Assembly: GCF_013035425.1 (NCBI RefSeq)
Contig: NZ_WQHX01000004.1
Coordinates: forward strand, 62,001 to 126,000
Origin: Ruegeria arenilitoris
GTDB lineage: Bacteria > Pseudomonadota > Alphaproteobacteria > Rhodobacterales > Rhodobacteraceae
Reading direction: 5' to 3'
DNA length: 64,000 nucleotides
Part shown: piece by piece, positions 7,939 to 16,903 of the stretch
How the letters are laid out: each line of letters opens with the position of its first letter
How positions within the stretch are numbered: position 1 is the first letter of the stretch
Notes under the pieces: generated by a model
What the model saw: only the letters and a program-made list of their open reading frames with translations
Database searches by the model: none
What the model was told of the DNA's origin: nothing
Program-made: the position numbers and the translations under genes

Positions 7939-9354
7939 ATGAATTTGTCCAAGTTTCGTGCAGATATCCAAGCCGCCGTTCGCAATTCTGAACTGTGTGA
8001 TGGTTTGATTGGTGAGAACGTTCTTATCCCTGGTCTGCATGGGGACGTGCCGCTTGTCTACGCGGATTATGTCGCTTCGGGTCGTGCATTGCGGCAAGTC
8101 GAAGACTTTATATCCCAACAGGTCTTGCCGTTCTACGCCAACAGCCACACCGAGGCCTCCTATTGCGGTTCTTACATGACGCGATTGCGCCGTGAAGCGC
8201 GCGCAGAAATAGCCCGTATCGTCGGCGCAAGGGGAGAGGACGCGGTGATTTTCACCGGTTCGGGCGCCACGGCGGGACTCAACCGGCTGGTCAGCTTGAT
8301 GGGAGTGGAAGAGGCTGACCGGCCGGTTGTCTTGATCGGTCCGTATGAACATCATTCAAACATTTTACCCTGGCGTGAAAGCAAGGCGCGGGTCGTCGAA
8401 ATTCCAGAAGGTGCAGATGGTGGGCCTGACTTGGTGTCACTTGAACAAGCATTGGTAGATCACGCGGATTCAGATTTGGTGATTGGGTCGTTCTCGGCAG
8501 CGTCGAACGTTACGGGGATTGTCACAAATCCCGATCCTGTTACCAGGTTGCTTAAATCGTACGGAGCGTTGTCAGTTTGGGATTATGCGGGGGGTGGACC
8601 GTATTTGCCTTTAGACATGGGAAGCGGCTCAGCGCGTAAAGATGCGGTCGTTGTGTCCCCTCACAAGTTCCCCGGAGGCCCTGGCGCTTCTGGTATACTG
8701 ATTGTCAGCGAAAAAACCGTGAAACGCACCAGCCCCAGTTGGCCAGGAGGCGGCACAGTCAGTTTTGTCTCGCCATGGCGCCATGACTACAGCGAAGATT
8801 TGGCCACACGTGAAGAAGCCGGCACCCCGAATGTAATCGGTGATATTCGCGCTGCCTTGGCCTTTATCGTTAAGGACGTTGTAGGCACAGACGAAATCGC
8901 AAGTCGCGAAGCCAAATACAACGAAATGGCGTTGGCCGGGTGGGGGGATAACCCGCATTTGACCTTGCTAGGTATTGAAAACTCTCATCGTTTGCCAATA
9001 TTTTCGTTCCTTGTTCGTGACCAATCGGGACAACCGGTTCATCAGCAGCTGTTCACTCGGATGCTTAGCGATATTTACGGCATTCAAGCGCGGGGCGGAT
9101 GTGCTTGCGCAGGTCCCTATGCCCATCGTTTGTTGGGAATTGACCGCTCAACCTCGGAAAACCTGCACACCGCATTGACCGCTGGGGAAGAGATGAAAAA
9201 ACCAGGTTGGGTTCGCCTGAACTTTTCATATCTGATGAGCGAGGAGACGGTTCAGTTCATTATCGACAGCGTTAACGACCTGTCCTGCAGGACCGAAGAA
9301 TTCGTCCGTTTCTATAACGCTGACCCGGCGACTGCTCGCTTCAAAGCGGCCTAA
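7939..9354 (+). CDS. PLP-dependent class V aminotransferase / cysteine desulfurase-like protein
   Basis: A 471-residue fold-type I PLP enzyme. The Schiff-base lysine is in VVSPHKFPGGPGASG (about residues 234-248), the cofactor-binding GSGATAGLNRLVS is near residue 112, and a cysteine-containing loop RGGCACAGPYAHRLL lies near residue 385, where cysteine desulfurases carry their sulfur-accepting Cys. It is longer than SufS or IscS and stands apart from any suf or isc genes, so a role in Fe-S assembly is not supported. The divergent Lrp regulator suggests an amino-acid substrate, but the reaction is unknown. AAGGAG precedes the ATG. Confidence 0.82.
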   Translation: MNLSKFRADIQAAVRNSELCDGLIGENVLIPGLHGDVPLVYADYVASGRALRQVEDFISQQVLPFYANSHTEASYCGSYMTRLRREARAEIARIVGARGEDAVIFTGSGATAGLNRLVSLMGVEEADRPVVLIGPYEHHSNILPWRESKARVVEIPEGADGGPDLVSLEQALVDHADSDLVIGSFSAASNVTGIVTNPDPVTRLLKSYGALSVWDYAGGGPYLPLDMGSGSARKDAVVVSPHKFPGGPGASGILIVSEKTVKRTSPSWPGGGTVSFVSPWRHDYSEDLATREEAGTPNVIGDIRAALAFIVKDVVGTDEIASREAKYNEMALAGWGDNPHLTLLGIENSHRLPIFSFLVRDQSGQPVHQQLFTRMLSDIYGIQARGGCACAGPYAHRLLGIDRSTSENLHTALTAGEEMKKPGWVRLNFSYLMSEETVQFIIDSVNDLSCRTEEFVRFYNADPATARFKAA

Positions 9355-9418
9355 TGGAATTGCTGCTTTTCTCATCGCGTTGAGACAGGTATGAGAGGCC
9401 CAGTTAACGGAGCCTCTC

Positions 9419-10504
9419 ATGAACAAGATCACCCCGCAACCCGGTATTATGGACATCGCGCTGTATCAAGGCGGACAGTCGCATGTGGCGGGCGTGGAGC
9501 ACGTTATCAAGTTGAGTTCCAATGAAAATCCCTTTGGGCCGAGTCCCAAGGCGATTGAGGCCGTCCGCGACAGCGCAGCGAATCTGCATCGTTATCCCAG
9601 CACAGATCATCGAAGCCTTCGCCATGTGATCGGTGAGCGACAAGGGCTGGATCCCGAGCGGATCATCTGTGGCGTCGGTAGCGACGAGGTGCTGCAATTT
9701 GTTGCACAAGCTTATGCTGGTTGTGGTGATGAAGTCATTCACACTGAACATGGATTCTCCATGTACCCAATCATTGCCCGCATGGTCGGAGCAAAGCCCG
9801 TGATGGTTCCAGAGCGTGAACGTAAAGTCGATGTGGATGCCATTCTTGCGGCGGTTTCAAAACGTACCAAGGTTGTTTTTGTAACCAACCCGGGCAATCC
9901 CACTTCAACAATGATCTCACAGAATGAACTAAAGCGCTTGGCGGACAATCTTCCTGACGAGTGCCTCTTGGTCATTGACGGCGCATACGCCGAATTCGTC
10001 GATGGGTTTGACGGCGGTGCAGCGCTGGTTGACCAATACCAAAACGTGATCATGACTCGGACGTTTTCAAAGATATACGGCCTTGGCGGCATGCGCGTTG
10101 GGTGGGGCTACGCCCAGCGGGATATCATCGAAGTGCTTAACCGGGTCCGTCAACCGTTTAACTTGTCACTGACCGCCCTGGCTGCGGCAGAAGCGGCTGC
10201 GCAGGATGAAGAGTATTTGAATTTCTGCCGTTCAGAAAATGCGCGGTTGCGGTCGTGGCTGTCTGATGAACTGGCAAAAGTTGGCGTGCCTTCGGATCCT
10301 TCCAGCACCAATTTTATCCTTGCTCGCTTTGCCGACCAGGTCGAGGCTGAGGCTTGCGACGATTTTCTGAAAACTCGAGGTTTGATCGTTCGGCGTGTTG
10401 CGGGATACAACCTGCCGAACGCATTGCGGATAACCGTGGGCGACGAGGAGGCATGCCGCCGCGTGGTCGCTGCGATTTCAGAGTTCAAGAGGGGCGCCGA
10501 ATGA
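9419..10504 (+). CDS. hisC: Histidinol-phosphate aminotransferase
   Basis: PLP enzyme of 361 residues that transaminates imidazole acetol phosphate in histidine synthesis; relatives also act on aromatic keto acids. Typical sequences are [32 protein letters not shown] and the PLP lysine in [18 protein letters not shown]. Its stop overlaps the start of a prephenate dehydrogenase gene in ATGA. That pairing suggests it may serve phenylalanine and tyrosine synthesis in place of, or as well as, histidine synthesis. GGAG lies before the ATG. Confidence 0.93.
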   Translation: MNKITPQPGIMDIALYQGGQSHVAGVEHVIKLSSNENPFGPSPKAIEAVRDSAANLHRYPSTDHRSLRHVIGERQGLDPERIICGVGSDEVLQFVAQAYAGCGDEVIHTEHGFSMYPIIARMVGAKPVMVPERERKVDVDAILAAVSKRTKVVFVTNPGNPTSTMISQNELKRLADNLPDECLLVIDGAYAEFVDGFDGGAALVDQYQNVIMTRTFSKIYGLGGMRVGWGYAQRDIIEVLNRVRQPFNLSLTALAAAEAAAQDEEYLNFCRSENARLRSWLSDELAKVGVPSDPSSTNFILARFADQVEAEACDDFLKTRGLIVRRVAGYNLPNALRITVGDEEACRRVVAAISEFKRGAE

Positions 10505-11421
10505 GCCAAATATACGACCGCGTGGCTCTAATCGGGCTGGGCTTGATTGCGTCTTCTATGTTCTGGGCGATCAAACGCGGAGGTCTTGCTCGCGAAGTGA
10601 CGGGCTACGCAAAGTCTAGGGAAACCCGAGACACGGCACGCCGCATCGGACTTTGTGATCGCATATGCGATACGGCGCAAGAAGCGGTTGAAGGCGCTGA
10701 TCTGGTAGTGCTGTGCGTACCTGTAGGTGCCATGGGGGCCGTGGCACGCGACATTGCGCCCGTCCTTAAAATCGGTGCAACGGTTTCGGATGTTGGCTCG
10801 GTCAAACGCCATGTCATTCAGGATGTTGGACCTGCGATCCCAGAAGGTGTTCACTTTGTCCCGGCGCACCCTTTGGCAGGCACCGAGCATTCGGGGCCTG
10901 AGTCTGGATTTGCCGAGCTTTTTGACAATCGCTGGTGCCTGCTTGTTCCCGTTAAAGGGTCCGATCCTGACGCAGTCGCACGTTTGCGAGCTCTGTGGGA
11001 GGGTATGGGATCCAATGTCGATGAAATGGAAGCTGATTACCATGATCTTGTTTTGGCAGTTACTTCGCATGCGCCGCACCTGATCGCTTACACTATGGTT
11101 GGTGTAGCGGATGATCTGCGCCGCGTAACGGATTCCGAAGTGATCAAATACTCGGCCGCCGGTTTTCGGGATTTCACACGGATTGCCGCGTCAGACCCTA
11201 CTATGTGGCGGGATGTTTTTCTGACGAATAAGGATGCCACGCTAGAGATACTAGGACGCTTCACCGAGGAATTGTTTGCGTTGCAACGTGCGATCCGCAC
11301 CGGAGATGGTGAGCAATTATTCGACTATTTCACACGTACTCGCGCTATTCGTCGTGGAATTATCGACGCGGGACAAGACACGGACGCGCCGGACTTTGGT
11401 CGCGGAAAGGCGCCGGTATGA
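10501..11421 (+). CDS. tyrA: Prephenate/arogenate dehydrogenase
   Basis: NAD(P)-dependent oxidative decarboxylation of prephenate or arogenate on the way to tyrosine. The 306-residue protein begins with a Rossmann motif, [19 protein letters not shown], followed by [23 protein letters not shown], and the active-site region [20 protein letters not shown] chorismate mutase or ACT domain is absent. The start ATG at 10501 overlaps the hisC stop; a longer in-frame extension upstream lies inside hisC and is not needed. The end overlaps the following extensin-like gene by four bases. Confidence 0.92.
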   Translation: MSQIYDRVALIGLGLIASSMFWAIKRGGLAREVTGYAKSRETRDTARRIGLCDRICDTAQEAVEGADLVVLCVPVGAMGAVARDIAPVLKIGATVSDVGSVKRHVIQDVGPAIPEGVHFVPAHPLAGTEHSGPESGFAELFDNRWCLLVPVKGSDPDAVARLRALWEGMGSNVDEMEADYHDLVLAVTSHAPHLIAYTMVGVADDLRRVTDSEVIKYSAAGFRDFTRIAASDPTMWRDVFLTNKDATLEILGRFTEELFALQRAIRTGDGEQLFDYFTRTRAIRRGIIDAGQDTDAPDFGRGKAPV

Positions 11422-12266
11422 AAACGGGTTGGGGGGCATTTATATTATGTTTTGCCACCTGGTTCGGTGAACCTGTCCAGTCTGCTTCGCCTTCCACGTC
11501 GCTGCATCCGTTGCCGCGACCGGACAGGACAGCCAGCGCCACTCCTGCTGCCACCATTGCCGCAGCTTTGCCCTTGACCCTACCGAATATGCGACCGCAA
11601 TTGCGCCCCGCATCGCCACAGGAAGTCGCTGCTGCCGCAAGGGCAACTGACTTGCCCTTGTTGGGGCCGGACATATCGCCCAAACCCTTTAAAAGACCCA
11701 AAGCATTGGAACAGCAGGTCTTGTTCAAAAAGCGCAAACTACGCAAATCATCAGTATGCGGAGAAATTGAGATTCAGGGCAAAGCGGTCGGATCGGTCTC
11801 AAGTCGGGTCAAAGCCTGTGGGATCAAAGATGCGGTTCAGATTACGTCCGTCTCTGGCGTGGTGCTCAGCCGCCCGTCTACAATGGATTGCGGCACGGCC
11901 ATCGCTCTGAACAAATGGGTAGACAAATCAGTCAAACCAACTTTCAAACGACGTGGTCCGGTTGTTGAACTTCAGGTTGCGGCGCATTACGCGTGTCGTA
12001 CCCGCAACAACCGAAAAGGGGCGCGTATCTCCGAACACGGAAAAGGCAGGGCTATCGACATTTCCGGCTTCAAAATGGCGGATGGAGAAGTCGTGACAGT
12101 CTTGGATGGTTGGCGGAAAAACCCTTCACAAAAGCAACTGAAAAAGGTCTGGCGCGGAGCCTGCGGGCCGTTTGGCACAGTATTGGGTCCAAATTCGGAC
12201 CGATATCACCGGGACCATTTCCATCTGGATACGGCCCGTCATCGAAGCGGCCCGTATTGCCGCTAA
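11418..12266 (+). CDS. Extensin-like family protein
   Basis: A 282-residue probably exported protein: a hydrophobic N-terminus (WGAFILCFATWFGEPVQSA) reads as a signal peptide, followed by about 90 proline- and alanine-rich residues. The C-terminal extensin-like domain runs from about residue 110 (CGEIEIQGKAVGSV) to the end, with four or more cysteines and the metal-type HxxD pattern in RISEHGKGRAIDISGF and YHRDHFHLD. The domain resembles LAS/D-Ala-D-Ala peptidases, so a cell-wall role is likely. It is coupled to tyrA by ATGA, with no obvious functional link. The stop overlaps that of the convergent DUF2125 gene. Confidence 0.82.
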   Translation: MKTGWGAFILCFATWFGEPVQSASPSTSLHPLPRPDRTASATPAATIAAALPLTLPNMRPQLRPASPQEVAAAARATDLPLLGPDISPKPFKRPKALEQQVLFKKRKLRKSSVCGEIEIQGKAVGSVSSRVKACGIKDAVQITSVSGVVLSRPSTMDCGTAIALNKWVDKSVKPTFKRRGPVVELQVAAHYACRTRNNRKGARISEHGKGRAIDISGFKMADGEVVTVLDGWRKNPSQKQLKKVWRGACGPFGTVLGPNSDRYHRDHFHLDTARHRSGPYCR

Positions 12267-13264
12267 CGCAATATTAGCCGTGGCGCGGGGCCTAGCGGTA
12301 ATGGACCCAGCGCAACAAAACCGTCCCGAAAGTTGAGCTGAAGGTCCAGCGCATTCGGATTACCCCCCAATCCGGCGAGGAAGTTCAAGGCCCGTGTTAC
12401 GGGATCAACCGCTTGATCGGGCAGGGCTCCGGCAGCATTGGCCATAGCGATCATATCCCGCCAGTTCTCGGCTTTGACAGCGATTTCTCCGGTTGGGATG
12501 CCTTGCTCATCAACATCGAGTTCTCCTGCTGCAAAGAGGCTCAACTCTCCCCACTTCATCTCGGCCAGCTGCAGATCGATTGCAACAGGCTGTGGCCTGC
12601 GTTGTTCCAGAGCGGAGCGGTCCCAAGGTTTGTCGAAAGTTACCGCCATGTCCAGTTCCAGTGTATCGAAAGCCTGGGGCAACGTAGTAGCCGATCGCAT
12701 AAGATTTCGCAGGTCGTCGCCGGGTGTAAACCCTTCGACCCGGGCTGAAATAGTGTATGCCTCAGGAAAATCAGTTTGCGCCATGACCATGAAAAGATTA
12801 TCGCCACCGGCCTGGGCATCGCCGTTTTCCGCAACCGACCATGCACCGCTGGTTACGGCCATTTTCTCCAGCACCAGCGCGACACCGGGTTGCAACTGAA
12901 GTTCTGCTTGCAACGCATCGGCTTGGATCGTGGCCGTTTGGTCAAAGTATGACAGCCGCTGTGGCGTTTCTGCGAACCGCAAAAGCTGACTGCCAGGCCA
13001 AACCGCAGGACTCTGAAACTCGATCCAGTCCGCGCTCCACGCTGTTCCGTTAACAGGATCGGCAAGGGCAGGGTTCGTAAGCCGTGTGATGTGATGCGTC
13101 GGATACCCGCCTGTTGAAGCTCCGGAAAAATCGGCCTGCCAACCCTGTTCTTGCTGTTGGTCGAACCATCCGGTTAACGCCGCACGCAGGCCGTATCCAG
13201 CGGTGAACCAATAAGCGCTCCAAGCAATGGCTACAAAAATCAGTACTCGTATAAGGCGGCGCAT
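12263..13264 (-). CDS. DUF2125 domain-containing protein
   Basis: A 333-residue protein with one N-terminal transmembrane segment (LIRVLIFVAIAWSAYWFTAGY) and a large periplasmic beta-rich domain. GYPTHHITRLTNPALAD and later TGGNPNALDLQLNFRDG-like sequence fit DUF2125, common in alphaproteobacteria. The repeated short strands recall AsmA-type lipid-transfer proteins, but that is only a resemblance. Function unknown. It is divergent from the chaC-like gene and ends in a CTAA stop overlap with the extensin-like gene. Confidence 0.8.
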   Translation of the reverse strand: MRRLIRVLIFVAIAWSAYWFTAGYGLRAALTGWFDQQQEQGWQADFSGASTGGYPTHHITRLTNPALADPVNGTAWSADWIEFQSPAVWPGSQLLRFAETPQRLSYFDQTATIQADALQAELQLQPGVALVLEKMAVTSGAWSVAENGDAQAGGDNLFMVMAQTDFPEAYTISARVEGFTPGDDLRNLMRSATTLPQAFDTLELDMAVTFDKPWDRSALEQRRPQPVAIDLQLAEMKWGELSLFAAGELDVDEQGIPTGEIAVKAENWRDMIAMANAAGALPDQAVDPVTRALNFLAGLGGNPNALDLQLNFRDGFVALGPLPLGPAPRLILR

Positions 13265-13330
13265 GAGAAATGCCCTTTTTCCTGCTTTGGAATTGATGTT
13301 TATAGGCGCAAACAGGCAAGGACCAGTGCA

Positions 13331-13861
13331 ATGACAATGTGGGTTTTCGGATACGGGTCTTTGTTGTGGAATCCTGGTTTCCCGGTTGCCAGTAGCGAAC
13401 GCGCCACATTGATGGGTTATGCCCGGTCATTCTGCATGAGCTCGATCCATCATCGCGGAACCGAGGAGAAGCCAGGGCTGGTACTGGCTTTGGACGAGCA
13501 GCAAAATGCACGTTGCACGGGGTTGGCCTTTGCGGTCGAGGCTGGTTACGAACAACGGACATTGGATGAACTGCGAGAGCGAGAACTTATCTCGTCAGCA
13601 TATCTCGAGCGGATGTTGGATGTTCATCTGGATGACGGTCGGATCGTGAACGCGGTGACTTATGTAATTGATCCTCACCACGTGCAATATTGCGGTGGGA
13701 TCTCGCTAGAGGAGCAGGCCCAAATTATTGCCTACGCCATAGGCGGGCGCGGCCCAAACACAGAATATCTTTACAACACAGCAGAACATTTATCGGAAAT
13801 CGGCCTGCGTGACCCTGACCTTGAGTGGTTGTCGCAACGGGTGCGCAGTCTTACCGCATAA
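13331..13861 (+). CDS. chaC: Gamma-glutamylcyclotransferase, ChaC type
   Basis: Predicted to cleave glutathione to 5-oxoproline and Cys-Gly in the cytosol. The 176-residue protein has the family signature FGYGSLLWNPGF at the N-terminus (the P-loop-like YGSL), the RSFCMSSIHHRGTEEKPGLVLALD substrate region, and a conserved acidic stretch ELRERELISSAYLERML that should hold the catalytic Glu. NTEYLYNTAEHL near the end is also typical. It is divergent from the DUF2125 gene and precedes the MotA/MotB-like pair by 70 bases. Confidence 0.9.
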   Translation: MTMWVFGYGSLLWNPGFPVASSERATLMGYARSFCMSSIHHRGTEEKPGLVLALDEQQNARCTGLAFAVEAGYEQRTLDELRERELISSAYLERMLDVHLDDGRIVNAVTYVIDPHHVQYCGGISLEEQAQIIAYAIGGRGPNTEYLYNTAEHLSEIGLRDPDLEWLSQRVRSLTA

Positions 13862-13930
13862 AACCTTGGCGTCCTGGACTGGTTTTCGTTAGATTTGGCG
13901 CAAAGCAGGCAAAAATCGGGAAAAACGCGC

Positions 13931-15109
13931 ATGGCGCAGGCACAGCAAAGCGCGAGACCGCATTTCTCGCACCCTATCCGTCAAATCCTTTTGATGTTGG
14001 TGGCTATCGGCCTGTCAGGGCTGGGTGTTTTCCTGGCTTTGCCGTATGTCCTTCCTGTATTTCAGGCGAACCTGTATCTGAACGGATTCATTTTGCTTGT
14101 GTTCGTCATAGGTGTGCTTGCGTGTTTTTATCAAGTGACGCAGTTGATCGGATCGGTTCGATGGATTGAGGCTTTTGCAGGCGGTGTCGAGCGTGATGAC
14201 GTTCGCCCGCCGCAATTATTGGCGCCGCTGGCCGCTTTGCTCAGGTCGCGAGGTGCCCGTTCGCACATCAGTTCCAGTTCGGGTCGATCCATTCTAGATT
14301 CGGTGGCTGAGCGAATAGAAGAAGAGCGTGAGATCACGCGGTACATCACTAACGTTTTGATTTACTTGGGTCTTCTGGGGACGTTTTTTGGTCTGGCAAC
14401 AACCGTTCCAGCCATTGTCGATACGATCCGCAGTTTAAACCCGCAGGAAGGCGAAGAAGGCCTGACGGTTTTCAACCGCTTGATGACGGGGTTGGAAGCG
14501 CAATTGCAGGGAATGGGCGTGGCATTTGGCTCGTCTCTGTTGGGGCTTGCGGGATCGTTGATCGTGGGCCTGTTGGAACTCTTTGCAGGTCACGGCCAGA
14601 ACAGATTTTATCGCGAGTTGGAAGAGTGGTTGTCAGGCATCACCCGTGTTGGTTTTGGTGCTTCGGAAGAGGGTGGCGCGGAACTGGCTGTTCTTACGCC
14701 TGTCTTGGATACGATGGCAGAACAAATGGACGCCCTTCAAGATATGTTCTCGGCTCAGGAAGCGGAAAGGGCTGACGTATCCGCAAAGCTGGGTCAACTT
14801 GTTGATGTGATTGGTAATATGAATCGGCGTCAGGCCGAAAGCGAAGGTGTTACTGCGGCTCTTGAACGCGTAGCTTTGGGTCAGGACGCTCTGCTGGATC
14901 ATATGCGCGAACATGGTGCAGGCGAAGGGATCGATGCGGAAAGCCGTATGCGCTTGCGGTCGATGGACGTGCAGTTGCTTCGCATCCTCGAAGAGATCTC
15001 TGCTGGTCGGCAAGACAGCATGAACGAGCTGAGAAAAGACTTTGAGCTATTGGTCAAGGCCCTGACCCTTCCCCGTGGCGCCGTTCGCACACCTCCGGAA
15101 GGAGATTAA
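13931..15109 (+). CDS. MotA/TolQ/ExbB-like proton-channel protein
   Basis: A 392-residue inner-membrane protein. Two N-terminal hydrophobic segments (ILLMLVAIGLSGLGVFLALPYVL and LNGFILLVFVIGVLACFY) precede a cytoplasmic stretch. A third (ITNVLIYLGLLGTFFGLATTVPAIV) and a fourth (GVAFGSSLLGLAGSLIVGLLELF) follow, and LGLLGTFFGLATTVP is the hallmark of MotA/TolQ/ExbB stator proteins. The remaining 150 residues are charged and helical, probably a cytoplasmic coiled coil, as in ZorA. The ATG at 13931 was preferred over a TTG at 13895. It is followed three bases later by an OmpA-domain partner. The pair should form a peptidoglycan-anchored proton-driven complex of unknown purpose. Confidence 0.82.
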   Translation: MAQAQQSARPHFSHPIRQILLMLVAIGLSGLGVFLALPYVLPVFQANLYLNGFILLVFVIGVLACFYQVTQLIGSVRWIEAFAGGVERDDVRPPQLLAPLAALLRSRGARSHISSSSGRSILDSVAERIEEEREITRYITNVLIYLGLLGTFFGLATTVPAIVDTIRSLNPQEGEEGLTVFNRLMTGLEAQLQGMGVAFGSSLLGLAGSLIVGLLELFAGHGQNRFYRELEEWLSGITRVGFGASEEGGAELAVLTPVLDTMAEQMDALQDMFSAQEAERADVSAKLGQLVDVIGNMNRRQAESEGVTAALERVALGQDALLDHMREHGAGEGIDAESRMRLRSMDVQLLRILEEISAGRQDSMNELRKDFELLVKALTLPRGAVRTPPEGD

Positions 15110-15112
15110 CGG

Positions 15113-16834
15113 ATGGCCTTATCCCGACGTACTGGCCAACGTTTTCAGGGCTCGGTTTGGCCCGGTTTTGTCGACGCGATGACGGGGTTGCTGATGGTTC
15201 TGACTTTTGTCCTTACCATCTTCATGATCGTGCAATTCGTATTGCGCGAAACGATATCGGGGCAGGAAGATGAGCTGACAGCTCTGTCTGACGAGGTCGC
15301 GGCCCTTGTTGGGGCTTTGGGACTGGAAGAGCGGGAAAACAGCCGCCTTCAAGCACGCCTTGGTGCATTGAACACTACGTTGACACGAGTAGAGGACGAT
15401 CTGGCGCAGGCACAGACCCGTATTACGGATTTCGAGGCACAGGTCGCCGCTCTGCTGGCAGAACAACAGCAGGCGCGCGGTGATATTGCAGAACTTGAGG
15501 CGCAACGGGATGATCTTCTTTCAGAACAGGATGCGTTGAACCTTGCGCTTGCCCAAAGTCGAGATGAGATCGATGCGCAGACCGAGGCCGCAAGGCTTGC
15601 TGCCGCCAGACGCGAGGCGCTGGAGGCGTTAGTAGCCGATCTTGAGAGCAGAGATGCAGCGAAGACTGCACAGATTGCTGAACTTGAGAGCAGCGATACA
15701 GTGCAAACTGCACAGATTGCTGAACTTGAACAACAGCTTTCGGATGAGGAAGCTGCACGGTTGGCCGAAGCCGCCGCCGCGGAGGCCCTGCGCGACCGAT
15801 TGAAAAATGCTGATGCAGAACTGACAGCCATGACATTGGCTCTCGAAACGCAACGAAAAGAGGCTGAAGAGACGCTGACATTGCTTGCCGCCGCTCAGGC
15901 AGCCCGCGCCGAACTGGAAAGACAGTTCGGTGAATTGAAACCCGATGAGCTTAAGGCGCAGTTACAGGCGGCGCTGGAGGCGCAGTCCCAGGCGCAAGCG
16001 GACGCTGCTGAACAACGCACGCTGGCGGAAGAGCGAGCTGCCTTGCTGGCTATTGCTCAAGACACGTTGGATACAGAAAAAGAAGCATCGACCGAAGCGC
16101 AACGACAAACGGCCTTATTGAACCAGCAGATGTCGGCATTGCGGGGGCAACTTGGATCATTGCAAGCTCTGCTGGATGACTATGAAGAGCGTAACGCGGC
16201 TGCGGAGATTCAAATTCAAACTCTGGGTCAGGATCTGAATGCCGCGCTAGCTCGAGCAGCGTCCGAAGAGCGCCGCCGCCGTTTGCTGGAAGAAGCCGAA
16301 CGAATCCGTTTGCAGGCGGAAGCCGAGGCGCTTGCAGGCCAAAATCAGGAACTGACCGCACAGGCGGAAGACCTACAAAGATACCGATCTGAGTTCTTTG
16401 GCCGATTGCGTGATGTTTTGGGTGACCAGGAAGGTGTGCGAATCGAAGGCGACCGGTTTGTTTTCTCCTCCGAAGTTCTGTTCGATACGGGATCGGCGGT
16501 TCTTTCGGGCGAAGGTCAGCTTGAGGTCGCAAAGGTCGCCAACATTTTGCGCAGCGTGGCAGAAGAAATTCCCGAAGGTTTGAACTGGGTGATCCGTGTG
16601 GATGGGCACACCGACAACCAGCCATTGGGCGGGGCGGGGCGCTATCGGGACAATTGGGAGCTTAGCCAAGGGCGTGCGCTGTCCGTCGTGCGTTACATGG
16701 TTGATGCGCTTGGCATTCCACCCTCTCGGCTGGCAGCAAATGGGTTTGGCGAGTTTCAACCTGTAAATCCGGCAGACACGCCGGAGGCACGGGCACAAAA
16801 CCGTCGGATTGAGCTCAAATTAACAGAGCGGTAA
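15113..16834 (+). CDS. MotB-like protein with long coiled coil and OmpA peptidoglycan-binding domain
   Basis: A 573-residue protein with a single N-terminal transmembrane helix (about 23-43) preceded by WPGFVDAMTG; Asp21 sits where MotB and ZorB carry their proton-binding aspartate. Residues about 50-430 are an almost unbroken alanine-, glutamate- and glutamine-rich coiled coil, far longer than in MotB or TolR. The C-terminal OmpA-like domain has FSSEVLFDTGSAVLSGEGQ, VDGHTDNQPLGG and NWELSQGRALSVVRYM, and ends NRRIELKLTER. The coiled coil contains a 42-base tandem duplication. It is the last gene before a terminator. Confidence 0.85.
   Translation: MALSRRTGQRFQGSVWPGFVDAMTGLLMVLTFVLTIFMIVQFVLRETISGQEDELTALSDEVAALVGALGLEERENSRLQARLGALNTTLTRVEDDLAQAQTRITDFEAQVAALLAEQQQARGDIAELEAQRDDLLSEQDALNLALAQSRDEIDAQTEAARLAAARREALEALVADLESRDAAKTAQIAELESSDTVQTAQIAELEQQLSDEEAARLAEAAAAEALRDRLKNADAELTAMTLALETQRKEAEETLTLLAAAQAARAELERQFGELKPDELKAQLQAALEAQSQAQADAAEQRTLAEERAALLAIAQDTLDTEKEASTEAQRQTALLNQQMSALRGQLGSLQALLDDYEERNAAAEIQIQTLGQDLNAALARAASEERRRRLLEEAERIRLQAEAEALAGQNQELTAQAEDLQRYRSEFFGRLRDVLGDQEGVRIEGDRFVFSSEVLFDTGSAVLSGEGQLEVAKVANILRSVAEEIPEGLNWVIRVDGHTDNQPLGGAGRYRDNWELSQGRALSVVRYMVDALGIPPSRLAANGFGEFQPVNPADTPEARAQNRRIELKLTER
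15641..15724 (+). repeat. Two-copy 42-bp in-frame tandem repeat
   Basis: Bases 15641-15682 and 15683-15724 are near-identical copies (differences cluster in the middle) encoding LESRDAAKTAQIAE and LESSDTVQTAQIAE. Fourteen residues equal two heptads, so the duplication lengthens the coiled coil without changing its register. A third copy is begun by the next codons (LEQQ). Confidence 0.85.
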
Positions 16835-16850
16835 CTACGTTTTACCTTAC

Positions 16851-16884
16851 AAAAAAGCCCGCCAAACCTGGCGGGCCTTATTTT
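16851..16884. terminator. Bidirectional terminator between the OmpA-like gene and clpA
   Basis: GCCCGCCA at 16857-16864 pairs with TGGCGGGC at 16869-16876. Six A residues precede the stem, giving a T-run for the minus-strand clpA transcript, and a T-rich tract follows for the plus strand. Confidence 0.85.
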
Positions 16885-16903
16885 GTCGGGTTTTGTGTGG
16901 TCG

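Noticed and set aside
13895-13930. Upstream TTG start for the MotA-like protein
   Set aside because: Adds 12 residues with no family support; the ATG at 13931 gives a normal start, though neither has a strong SD.
15349-15831. Serine- and alanine-rich minus-strand frame
   Set aside because: It is the antisense reading of the Glu/Ala/Gln-rich coiled coil of the OmpA-like protein; the composition is an artefact.
13931-16834. Calling the membrane pair a Zorya defence system
   Set aside because: Only the ZorA/ZorB-like part is present. No ZorC, ZorD or ZorE gene follows; clpA on the other strand is next.
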